DNA of 64,000 bases from a virus. A program made the position numbers and the translations under genes. The stretch is taken from positions 1 to 64,000 of the IMG/VR virus record IMGVR_UViG_3300035661_000043. One strand, given 5' to 3'. Below are positions 56,785-63,722 of this stretch, piece after piece. The notes beneath the pieces are model-generated. The model did no database searches. It saw only the letters and a program-made list of their open reading frames with translations, and was not told the DNA's origin. Within the stretch, counting starts at the first letter, position 1; each line of letters begins with the position of its first letter.

Positions 56785-57459
56785 ATGTCTCGACATCTTA
56801 TGTTACAATGTCTTTTCAGCACACCTCTTTGGTCTTCTAATAAAATGGAAGACTTTCAAGAGAAGAAAAAAGCGATTATTCCATATCTATTGGATGATAA
56901 TAACTACATTCTTTCTGGGAAAAAGAATGGACTTTTGATCACAGATGCAAATTTACACAAGAATGCTGAATTCCGTGATATCTATAATTTCATGCGGATG
57001 AATGTATACAAAGCAATGCAAGAACTAGGTTTTCAGCCTAGATTCACTGTGACAAGTATGTGGGCAACAAAACAAGAATCATTTGCATATCATCACTTGC
57101 ACACTCACCGGAATTCTTTTCTCGGATCGGTGATGTATATTCACACAGACTCACCTACTAGTGGTACTACATTTGTTAATCCAACTGCTAGCATGTGGCA
57201 GTTGGAACCTGCATATCACGGTGGGTCTATGCCTCTTATTGCGAATTCATTTACTACAGACTTTGAAGAAGGTTCTGCTCATGTGTTTCCTGGGTGGCTG
57301 CAACACTATACAGAACCTAGTAAGTCTTCGTGTAGGATTGTCATTGCGATGAACATAATGCCTGTAGGTGGCACGAATAGAGATCACTACGATCGATATG
57401 AGTTCCCATCGGATATGAATTTGTTAGAAATAGAAAAAAATGTATTTCATCCCAGCTAA
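56785..57459 (+). CDS. 2-oxoglutarate/Fe(II) oxygenase-like protein
   Basis: 224 residues. YHHLHTHRNSFLGSVMYIHT, SGTTFVNPTASMWQLEPAYH, SAHVFPGWLQHYTEPSKSSC and RIVIAMNI form the double-stranded beta-helix of a 2OG oxygenase family frequent in T4-like cyanophages, with the distal HxxxPGxLxH ligand region visible. Substrate unknown; protein or DNA hydroxylation possible. Confidence 0.75.
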   Translation: MSRHLMLQCLFSTPLWSSNKMEDFQEKKKAIIPYLLDDNNYILSGKKNGLLITDANLHKNAEFRDIYNFMRMNVYKAMQELGFQPRFTVTSMWATKQESFAYHHLHTHRNSFLGSVMYIHTDSPTSGTTFVNPTASMWQLEPAYHGGSMPLIANSFTTDFEEGSAHVFPGWLQHYTEPSKSSCRIVIAMNIMPVGGTNRDHYDRYEFPSDMNLLEIEKNVFHPS

Positions 57460-57466
57460 AGTATGT

Positions 57467-57472
57467 TATAAT
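57467..57472 (+). promoter_or_regulatory. Early promoter of the amber suppressor tRNA
   Basis: AAAGTATGT-TATAAT, 48-53 bases before the tRNA-Ser(CUA) gene. Confidence 0.72.
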
Positions 57473-57519
57473 TACTCAACAACAAAAGAGAAACACTCTT
57501 TCTAACTTAATAGTTTAAT

Positions 57520-57609
57520 GGAAGTTTGGCAGAGTGGTTTATTGCCGCGGACTCTAAATCCGCTGAATCAGAGATGGTTCCACGAGTTCGAATCTCGTAA
57601 CTTCCTCCA
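57520..57609 (+). tRNA. Amber-decoding tRNA-Ser(CUA)
   Basis: Class II tRNA, 90 nt. Acceptor GGAAGTT/AACTTCC perfect, U73, CCA. Ser-type D-arm (TTGGCAGAGTGGTTTATTGC); anticodon stem GCGGA/TCCGC, loop CTCTAAA with anticodon CTA at 57554-57556; variable arm GAATC-AGAGAT-GGTTC; T-arm ACGAG-TTCGAAT-CTCGT. E. coli tRNA-Ser(UGA) has the same GGAAGT start and D-arm style. This tRNA explains the serine reading of TAG in the window. Confidence 0.92.
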
Positions 57610-57622
57610 CCAATTACTTGCT

Positions 57623-57802
57623 ATGATAGACGAATCTCATCTGCCGACATCAGAACAGTCTTTGATCTTTAGACTCAGGAAACGAGCCGAGATTCGTAGA
57701 TCCATCAGTCACAGAAAATCAGTTCAAGAAAATCAACCAGACAGAATAGCAGATCTTTTAGAAGAAGCTGCGAACGAATTGGAGAGATTAAAACATGAGT
57801 AA
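57623..57802 (+). CDS. Small helical protein (59 aa)
   Basis: MIDESHLPTSEQSLIFRLRK start, then RAEIRRSISHRKS and a C-terminal RIADLLEEAANELERL helix, a tail common in small phage proteins. TAA overlaps nothing but the next ATG lies inside its end. Function unknown. Confidence 0.6.
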   Translation: MIDESHLPTSEQSLIFRLRKRAEIRRSISHRKSVQENQPDRIADLLEEAANELERLKHE

Positions 57803-57956
57803 CCCAGAAACAAACTAAATCATTCTAGAAGAATTGCAAAGACTAGGACAAAGGGATACACGATCTTTAGTTGTGTATTTTCTCACTTTACTGCTGATAA
57901 TAGGTGCTACTTGTGGTACCGAATCTCTTAACATTGAAATAGGAATAACAAAATGA
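57795..57956 (+). pseudogene. Small membrane protein frame with an early in-frame TAA
   Basis: ATG gives MSNPETN then TAA (57816), but the same frame continues sensibly as IILEELQRLGQRDTRSLVVY, FLTLLLIIGATCG (a transmembrane segment), to TGA overlapping the next ATG. Either a later non-ATG start, a dead gene, or ochre readthrough. Confidence 0.4.
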
Positions 57957-58153
57957 GTATCTCTGAAAGCCGCGGTTCATCTATTGATCTTGAAAAATGT
58001 GTTGAACAATCTGGAAATCGGTATAAGTTAGTAATTGAGGCAGCTGCTCTGGCTCGAGATATCAAGCGCAAGAATCGACATTCTCCATATCGCGAACACC
58101 AGTTTCCCCAAGTCACTTCATTGAAGATGATCGAAGAGGGCAGAGCAAAATGA
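57953..58153 (+). CDS. RNA polymerase omega-like subunit
   Basis: 66 residues. CVEQSGNRYKLVIEAAALAR then PQVTSLKMIEEG aligns by eye with bacterial RpoZ (GNRFDLVLVAARRARQ, then TVIALREIEEG), with the expected spacing and length. Inference: a phage omega that modifies host RNA polymerase for phage promoters. Start overlaps the preceding TGA. Confidence 0.72.
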   Translation: MSISESRGSSIDLEKCVEQSGNRYKLVIEAAALARDIKRKNRHSPYREHQFPQVTSLKMIEEGRAK

Positions 58154-58184
58154 ACTTATCTTGAGCTTTTATTCTGAGATGTGT

Positions 58185-58190
58185 TATGAT
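58185..58190 (+). promoter_or_regulatory. Early promoter
   Basis: GAGCTTTTATTCTGAGATGTGT-TATGAT, a one-base variant of the -10. Confidence 0.65.
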
Positions 58191-58225
58191 AAACACATCA
58201 ACACAACACTTGAATCAATATAATC

Positions 58226-58423
58226 ATGCCTTCACAGATCATCAAATATCACCCACGTACCACTGATATTGCTCTTTTGTTCTCACCTGAGAGCAAAGAA
58301 TACTGGATCGGTGAATACTCTCCATTCTGTACTCATCAATCCGGTGAACCAGATTATATCTGGGTTGCTGGCAGTTGGACTTCCTTAGAGGAAGCCGATC
58401 TTTCTCTGATTCTTTGGATGTAA
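58226..58423 (+). CDS. Small hypothetical protein (65 aa)
   Basis: MPSQIIKYHPRTTDIALLFS, Trp-rich C-terminal half (YIWVAGSWTSLEEADLSLIL). Follows an early promoter. No family recognised. Confidence 0.6.
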   Translation: MPSQIIKYHPRTTDIALLFSPESKEYWIGEYSPFCTHQSGEPDYIWVAGSWTSLEEADLSLILWM

Positions 58424-58433
58424 AAATTTGATC

Positions 58434-58583
58434 ATGCGCAAATCTGAACTCGAATTCACACAGACTCGTGTTTCTAGCAAATCTTTCCGTGAAAAACCTC
58501 GCAAAGAGAATGAACAATATTCTCGTAATGAGAAGAAGAAAGAATATCAACGAGAGCGTGCTCGACAAAAACGTGACATTTAA
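58434..58583 (+). CDS. Small highly basic protein (49 aa)
   Basis: MRKSELEFTQTRVSSKSFRE, then NEKKKEYQRERARQKRDI. Almost entirely Lys/Arg/Glu, probably nucleic-acid binding or disordered. ATG to TAA without TAG. Confidence 0.55.
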   Translation: MRKSELEFTQTRVSSKSFREKPRKENEQYSRNEKKKEYQRERARQKRDI

Positions 58584-58610
58584 ACTAATTTCTAACTGTA
58601 GAAAGACAAT

Positions 58611-58886
58611 ATGAAAACTATTGCAATGAAACTTGTATCCGGAGAAGAACTGATTGGTCGATCTGTATCAGAGACAGCTACTTTGACCACCATCTCCCAT
58701 GCTCGTACTATGGGTCTGCAGCAAGATCAACAAGGTCGATATGGTGTAGGGATGATGGACTACATTCTGGCTAACAAAGATTGTGAGATTTCCATCTCCA
58801 AGGATAAGATCATCACCATGTATGAACCCGCAGTGGAAGTAGAGAAGGCTTACCTATCTCAAACATCTGGAATTCAACTATCGTGA
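58611..58886 (+). CDS. Conserved Sm-like small protein
   Basis: 91 residues: MKTIAMKLVSGEELIGRSVS, then CEISISKDKIITMYEPAVEV. The K-L-x-S-G-E-E-x-I-G start followed by a beta strand is typical of Sm/LSm-like small proteins of T4-like phages. RNA binding is a guess. Confidence 0.6.
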   Translation: MKTIAMKLVSGEELIGRSVSETATLTTISHARTMGLQQDQQGRYGVGMMDYILANKDCEISISKDKIITMYEPAVEVEKAYLSQTSGIQLS

Positions 58887-58987
58887 AAGAAAAGATTGCG
58901 ATAGTTCTTGTTAGTTCGAATATCCATGCATTGACTAGATCATCTAAGAAGGAAATGTTAACACAATTCTCATCACACATGTCATGA
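58883..58987 (+). CDS. Possible small protein (34 aa, GTG start)
   Basis: GTG overlaps the upstream TGA (GTGA): MKEKIAIVLVSSNIHALTRS and 14 more residues. Coupling is the main support. Confidence 0.35.
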   Translation: MKEKIAIVLVSSNIHALTRSSKKEMLTQFSSHMS

Positions 58988-59079
58988 CAATGTTTTTCTC
59001 CTTTTCGCGTGTTTACTAAGCTCGATGAAAACGGAGTTCGTATTTTTCTATCAAACCCACTGTAATTAAGGAAATAAAA

Positions 59080-59340
59080 ATGACACAGAAACAATTCTCC
59101 ACACCTCAAGTCAAACATGGCAAGGGTGATCCACAAACTCCTCGCAAGACACCAGTCACCGGTCCTACTTGGCGCATGTCGCACGCAGTGAAAAACCTGC
59201 TTGGGTCAGAACGTGATCCGGTTCAGCGAGCCATCTATAAGAACATGATGGTAGAGGCAAGTGCTTATGCTGCAGCACAGGCAGCCGAACTTGCTAAGAA
59301 GAAGGACAAGAAAAGCGCTGCACCGAACTCCGGTAATTGA
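59080..59340 (+). CDS. Hypothetical protein (86 aa)
   Basis: MTQKQFSTPQVKHGKGDPQT; Pro-rich N-terminus, then a helix VQRAIYKNMMVEASAYAAAQ and a Lys/Ala-rich tail. AAGGAAAT upstream. Function unknown. Confidence 0.6.
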   Translation: MTQKQFSTPQVKHGKGDPQTPRKTPVTGPTWRMSHAVKNLLGSERDPVQRAIYKNMMVEASAYAAAQAAELAKKKDKKSAAPNSGN

Positions 59341-59356
59341 TCTTTTCTTTTGCCTA

Positions 59357-59393
59357 AAAGCTCCTCTGTGAAAGCATTGGAGCTTTTATTCAT
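59357..59393 (+). terminator. Terminator overlapping an early promoter
   Basis: AAAAGCTCC...GGAGCTTTT; its right arm is also the GCTTTTATTC upstream element of the next promoter. Confidence 0.65.
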
Positions 59394-59401
59394 TTGTGTG
59401 G

Positions 59402-59407
59402 TATAAT
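59402..59407 (+). promoter_or_regulatory. Early promoter
   Basis: GCTTTTATTCATTTGTGTGG-TATAAT. Confidence 0.8.
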
Positions 59408-59438
59408 ACACTTATAAACAACAAAACACAGGTATAAA

Positions 59439-59759
59439 ATGACAAACGCTAAAACAGAATTGCTGCACATATTGCAAGGTCATGGTACTCGCATCAAATG
59501 TGCGGTCATCGCCCTTGGGGATGAGTATAGTGATACTACCCAACAAGTCTTTAACTTGAAGCTCGGTGCTTCTGATAAAGAAGTAGATGATTTCTTCAAC
59601 TCCTTGGACTTCGAGTATGATTCTGGATATGGCAGACAAGAGCTGTTCGGCACAGTCTGGCTGGAAAAAGAAGGTACTTGGCTGACGCGCGGAGAGTATG
59701 ACGGATCTGAATGGTGGGAATTCCATGAATGCCCTGAGATTCCTATGGAGATGTTATAA
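59439..59759 (+). CDS. Hypothetical protein (106 aa)
   Basis: MTNAKTELLHILQGHGTRIK, acidic, with a GTVWLEKEGTWLTRGEYDGS then EWWEFHECP end. Similar Trp/Glu-rich proteins are common in phage early regions. The same frame continues meaningfully after the TAA (see the 59814 entry). Confidence 0.62.
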   Translation: MTNAKTELLHILQGHGTRIKCAVIALGDEYSDTTQQVFNLKLGASDKEVDDFFNSLDFEYDSGYGRQELFGTVWLEKEGTWLTRGEYDGSEWWEFHECPEIPMEML

Positions 59760-59813
59760 GGGTTTAGATTTCACAAGTTTATAGACGAGAATGAAAGTTC
59801 CGAATATGATTAT

Positions 59814-59918
59814 ATGTCTATGGAATGGCTGCTGAACAACAAAATTCTAATTAGACTTCCGTTCATCATCTATACTTTTGTTTACAAATATCAGATCAAA
59901 GAGATCAATCATGTCTAA
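59814..59918 (+). CDS. Small membrane-type protein (34 aa)
   Basis: MSMEWLLNNKILIRLPFIIY, then TFVYKYQIKEINHV, TAA. The frame is open upstream to the TAA of the 59439 gene, reading GFRFHKFIDENESSEYDY, so a fused form would arise if that TAA were read through. The start is uncertain. Confidence 0.45.
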   Translation: MSMEWLLNNKILIRLPFIIYTFVYKYQIKEINHV

Positions 59919-60402
59919 GTTTCAAAAGTATTTCACTAACCTCGGTATTGATGTCCAGAAAGTTCTAGAACTGGATGAATTCAGTGGGTGTTCTTATGTC
60001 GGGCAATTTCCTGGTGGTCGCCGCAAGGATAATGGATCCATCGACTTCCGTGATAGCGCAGTTGACGTCTTTTATCAACCAAATCCAGATCGTTCTCTAG
60101 GGCACACAAACTATTTTTCTGTGTTCAATCATCAAGGGTCGGTCTATATTGCCAATGCAGAATATGTGACTGATGTTCTTCTGAATGGTATCATTGACTC
60201 AGAAGGAGATATTCTCTACGCGCGCTATCAACATGACTTCCGCTATACTTTCGATAAAAAGTGTGGTGTTGATGGTGGATGGTGGCTGAAATGGGAAGAT
60301 GGGCTTTGGGCTATGGCTGCTCGAACTATTGGTTCTGTAGATGGAAGTCTCCCTAAGTGGGTTAATATCCGTGTGAAAGATGGTATTCTTTCTGAGGTCT
60401 GA
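59911..60402 (+). CDS. Hypothetical protein (163 aa)
   Basis: MSKFQKYFTNLGIDVQKVLE, then beta-rich with GGRRKDNGSIDFRD and CGVDGGWWLKWEDGLWAMAA. The ATG overlaps the end of the previous small gene. No family recognised. Confidence 0.6.
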   Translation: MSKFQKYFTNLGIDVQKVLELDEFSGCSYVGQFPGGRRKDNGSIDFRDSAVDVFYQPNPDRSLGHTNYFSVFNHQGSVYIANAEYVTDVLLNGIIDSEGDILYARYQHDFRYTFDKKCGVDGGWWLKWEDGLWAMAARTIGSVDGSLPKWVNIRVKDGILSEV

Positions 60403-60408
60403 TGACTT

Positions 60409-60531
60409 ATATTCGGTTCTGCGATTGGTCGGTGTATCTACAACGCTGGGCGCGAACATGTAGAAAAATTCAAGCAATGGGTAATCGATTCGGAAGAAGA
60501 AGGATATACCATCAAATTTGAGATGTGCTAA
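60409..60531 (+). CDS. Possible small protein with ATA start
   Basis: From ATA: MFGSAIGRCIYNAGREHVEK, then FKQWVIDSEEEGYTIKFEMC, TAA. GAGG lies 11 bases upstream. The overlapping ATG frame (MTYIRFCDWSV...) is less protein-like. Given the ATA start of gp19, this start is worth testing. Confidence 0.38.
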   Translation: MFGSAIGRCIYNAGREHVEKFKQWVIDSEEEGYTIKFEMC

Positions 60532-60679
60532 GATTTCAGAGGTTGAGAAAAGTCATTGATGGACTGCCCAGAGTATTTCTGGTCTTGAGAAACAACTATC
60601 ATGACTCGCTGGGGGATTGGCCGAATTTGGCCAAATGTGATCAAGTACACATTTTTGTGTAAACATAGGAGTATTGAAA

Positions 60680-61033
60680 ATGTCTAACCAGCAATTTGAG
60701 TATACTGAAGAGATGATAGATCATCTCGATAAGGTCGAACTATATATCCATGGGTATCGTCTTGCGCTGACATGGTTTGCGTGCCCTGAGCAATATGATA
60801 TGTTTGACCGTGCTGGAAACATGGTAGCATATTTTCGGTTGAGGGACGGATCTTTTAGAGTTGATGTCCCAGGCTGTGGTGGAAGGACCGTCTATCAGAA
60901 TTCTGATGTTGAAGGTGATGGTAGATTCAGTAAAAAAGAGCGATTTGGTGAACTGACAAAAGCAGTTGAACACGTGATAGAATACTATTTGAACACAGAA
61001 TGGTATTCTAACGATGATGTTAACTATTCTTGA
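60680..61033 (+). CDS. Hypothetical protein (117 aa)
   Basis: MSNQQFEYTEEMIDHLDKVE, then FRVDVPGCGGRTVYQNSDVE and a C-terminal helix. AGGAG precedes the chosen ATG. Unknown family. Confidence 0.6.
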   Translation: MSNQQFEYTEEMIDHLDKVELYIHGYRLALTWFACPEQYDMFDRAGNMVAYFRLRDGSFRVDVPGCGGRTVYQNSDVEGDGRFSKKERFGELTKAVEHVIEYYLNTEWYSNDDVNYS

Positions 61034-61061
61034 ATAATTCACCTATACCAAGAGAAATATC

Positions 61062-61259
61062 ATGGAAATCAAACTCCATTCATATCACGAAGTTGAAATC
61101 ATCGAATCTGAACGTGGCTATGATCAAAAGATCGATGCAGTGAAATATTTTGACTCGAAAGAAGATGCCATGTGCTTCTGTGCCGAGTTTAATGCGCAAA
61201 ACACATCAAAGACTATACCAGTCAGGTATGCTGAATATGTTGGAAAGTTTGGTCATTGA
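61062..61259 (+). CDS. Small hypothetical protein (65 aa)
   Basis: MEIKLHSYHEVEIIESERGY, then KEDAMCFCAEFNAQNTSK. The second half (FDSKEDAMCFCAEFNA) resembles short phage proteins with an alpha/beta fold. Unknown function. Confidence 0.6.
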   Translation: MEIKLHSYHEVEIIESERGYDQKIDAVKYFDSKEDAMCFCAEFNAQNTSKTIPVRYAEYVGKFGH

Positions 61260-61260
61260 A

Positions 61261-61431
61261 ATGAATAACACAATTGATGTCGATGAATTGCAGTACTCGA
61301 GTGAGTACGCCGAATACATCATGACACATGGAGACCGCCCGTGTTACAATGGTAGTATGCTCCTCGAACTGATGGAGCAGGGTTACTTATTCAGTGCTTT
61401 CTTGGAAAGCATTAATGAAGACGATGAATGA
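61261..61431 (+). CDS. Small acidic protein (56 aa)
   Basis: MNNTIDVDELQYSSEYAEYI, then LLELMEQGYLFSAFLESI. Starts two bases after the previous stop. Unknown. Confidence 0.55.
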   Translation: MNNTIDVDELQYSSEYAEYIMTHGDRPCYNGSMLLELMEQGYLFSAFLESINEDDE

Positions 61432-61519
61432 CGGATGGTCCGATGCTATGACTATCCCATATCTCTGTGATGCTGATGATAGAACTTCTTGTGGTGCAAT
61501 GAACTACTTGATGAAGTGA
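61424..61519 (+). CDS. Possible small protein (31 aa)
   Basis: MNDGWSDAMTIPYLCDADDR and 11 more residues, overlapping the end of the previous gene by eight bases. Confidence 0.35.
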   Translation: MNDGWSDAMTIPYLCDADDRTSCGAMNYLMK

Positions 61520-61525
61520 TATAAT
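61520..61525 (+). promoter_or_regulatory. Early-type promoter for topoisomerase genes
   Basis: AAGTGA-TATAAT, 29-34 bases before the gp39 ATG. Confidence 0.68.
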
Positions 61526-61553
61526 ACATAATGGACCAATCAAATAGGAAATT

Positions 61554-63107
61554 ATGAAAAAGACGATTGAACAAAAATACCGTAAGCTGGATGAAATTTC
61601 TCACGTACTTTTGAGACCTGGAAGATATCTAGGTAGTATTACTCCGCACACCGCTGATGCATGGACTGTGACTGAATCTGGTACTATGCAAAAGAGGAGT
61701 CTGACATGGACTCCTGCTTTGCTTAAGATCTTTGATGAGATCATTTCTAACTCTGTTGACTTTAGCAAGACAGAAGAAGGAAAGCATCTGGATACTATCA
61801 AGGTGGATTTGAACCGGATAACTGGTGAGATCACAGTATACGATAATGGCGGTATCGCTGTGATCAAACACAGTGAATATGATCAGTATATCCCGGAGAT
61901 GATCTTTGAATTGCGCTCTGGATCAAATTTCGATGATTCGGAAGATAGCATGGCAACCGGGCAGAATGGAGAAGGCTCAGCCCTAACAGCTATTTTCTCC
62001 TCTGAGTTCGAAGTACAGACTGCAGATGGATCTAATCAATTCATCCAGACTCGCACCGACAATTCAAGGAAGATTTCCGACCCTAAAGTCAAGACATCAG
62101 ATAAACACTTCACGAAGATTCGATTCATTCCGGACTATGAAAAGTTCGGTCTTGATGGTCTTGATACCGATAATGAAGCTAGATTGATTAAGCGTGTATA
62201 TGATGTAGCTGGCTGCAACCCAAAACTGAATGTATATCTCAATGGGAAGCGGATCAAGATTGCCTCATTCTCTGACTACGTGAAATTGTATACATCTGAT
62301 TTTGTGCACGAAGAAAACGATCACTGGCATGTTGCATTGGCTGCTTCGGAAGATGGATTCAATCATGTATCATTTGTGAATGGTACAGAAACTACCACCG
62401 GGGGGAATCATATCAGCTACATCGCAGATCAGATCACGAACAAGCTGCGCGACTTCTTCAAAAAGAAACACAAAGTAGATGTGAAGCCAGGAGATATTCG
62501 GAATCACATGCTCCTGTTTATTGATGCCGGTATTATCAGACCAAGATATTCAAGCCAGACTAAAGAAGATCTGATTACAGAATCAAAGAACTTTGGTACT
62601 AGTATTGAAATTTCAGATAAGTTCATCCAAAAGGTTATCAAATCAAATATCGTTCAGTCTGTATTGGATTGGGTAAATGCAAAAGCTGCAGCAGCTGAAG
62701 CAGCGGAACTTCGCAAGAAATCAAAGGACATTGACAAGGCGAACCTACGAAAGATCAGCAAGTTTACTGATGCCACACAGAAAGAAAATCGTGATCAATG
62801 CATGATTTTCATTGCCGAGGGTGAATCTGCTGCAAGTTCTATTCTGTCTGCGCGTACAGGCAATATCGGTTGTTACCCATTGAAGGGTAAGCCGATTAAC
62901 GCTATGGCTGCTACAACTAAGGATCTTCTTGATAATAAAGAATTCACTGAGCTGATGACCGTCACAGGTCTGAAAATTGGTGAGAAAGTTAAAATAGAAG
63001 TAGATTCACTATATGAAATCTATATTGATGATATCTCATATATTGTGTCTACAGAAGATATCATTATTCACAAAGATAAACAATATATTGTAAAAGATTT
63101 AATCTGA
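61554..63107 (+). CDS. 39: Topoisomerase II large subunit gp39 (ATPase part)
   Basis: 517 residues. GHKL ATPase blocks: EIISNSVDFSKT, VYDNGGI, TGQNGEGS (ATP lid) and a transducer lysine region; start of TOPRIM: IAEGESAASSI, LKGKPINAM, VTGLKIGEKV. After GEKV it runs into about 38 non-topoisomerase residues (SLYEIYIDDISYIVSTED...) and stops at TGA; the rest of TOPRIM is in gp60. T4 has the same gene split. Confidence 0.9.
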   Translation: MKKTIEQKYRKLDEISHVLLRPGRYLGSITPHTADAWTVTESGTMQKRSLTWTPALLKIFDEIISNSVDFSKTEEGKHLDTIKVDLNRITGEITVYDNGGIAVIKHSEYDQYIPEMIFELRSGSNFDDSEDSMATGQNGEGSALTAIFSSEFEVQTADGSNQFIQTRTDNSRKISDPKVKTSDKHFTKIRFIPDYEKFGLDGLDTDNEARLIKRVYDVAGCNPKLNVYLNGKRIKIASFSDYVKLYTSDFVHEENDHWHVALAASEDGFNHVSFVNGTETTTGGNHISYIADQITNKLRDFFKKKHKVDVKPGDIRNHMLLFIDAGIIRPRYSSQTKEDLITESKNFGTSIEISDKFIQKVIKSNIVQSVLDWVNAKAAAAEAAELRKKSKDIDKANLRKISKFTDATQKENRDQCMIFIAEGESAASSILSARTGNIGCYPLKGKPINAMAATTKDLLDNKEFTELMTVTGLKIGEKVKIEVDSLYEIYIDDISYIVSTEDIIIHKDKQYIVKDLI

Positions 63108-63155
63108 AGTCAGACAATTTGGCTATATGTTTGTCAGAAATCGAAAGGATTGGAA

Positions 63156-63719
63156 ATGGAAATTAAAGTAAAAAAAATTGATGTCAATCATCAAAACATG
63201 ACAAAATATCTTGGTGATAATAATGTTATCAGAAAGACTAATCTTAGAAGCAGTCTGCGCTTCGGCAAATTGGTTATGTGCGCAGACGCAGACGCAGATG
63301 GTTAGCTTCGGCTAACTAATCTATAAACTAATTTAAGAAAGAATATTGGCTCACATATTTGTGGCTTAATTATGGCAGGGCTGAAGAAATTTTGGCCCGA
63401 ATTATTTTCTCTAGGTGCAGTATATCGATTCCAGACACCGATTATGAAAGTTATGATCGGCAAGGATGAAAAATATTTCTATTCACTTGATGAATTCTCT
63501 GTTTGGGAAAAGACTAATACTAAATCTTTCAAGACTCGGTATCTGAAAGGTCTTGGCTCTTCTACCGCGGAAGACTTCCGAGGTTATTTTGCTAACATGG
63601 ATAACAATCTAGTGCAGATTACGTTACAATCTACTGATGATCTAGACATTGTTGATCTGGTATTTGGTAAGGAAACAGGAGCAGCTGATGCTCGTAAAGT
63701 CTGGTTGGATTTGGAGTAA
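63156..63719 (+). CDS. 60: Topoisomerase II gp60 with a 48-nt translational bypass
   Basis: MEIKVKKIDVNHQNMTKYLG, then DNNVIRKTNLRSSLRFGKLV, MCADADADG up to Gly codon GGT (63300-63302); then TAG, a hairpin, TAA, and after landing GGC (63348-63350) SHICGLIMAGLKKFWPELF. Joining G to SHI restores the universal TOPRIM motif DADxDGSHI. T4 gene 60 has the same N-terminal extension (MKKYKLQNNVRR), the same position (after DADHDG) and a 50-nt bypass. 16S spacing: AAAGGA before ATG. Confidence 0.9.
63303..63350 (+). other. Candidate ribosome-bypass element
   Basis: Take-off GGT, adjacent TAG, stem GTTAGC/GCTAAC with TTCG loop (63301-63316), in-frame TAA at 63324-63326, purine-rich AAGAAAGAA before landing GGC. 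GGT and GGC share tRNA-Gly(GCC). The gap is 48 nt, so reading frame is kept but two nonsense-type codons must be skipped. T4 gene 60 uses GGA/GGA, TAG, and a UUCG hairpin. Confidence 0.85.
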
Positions 63720-63722
63720 TCT

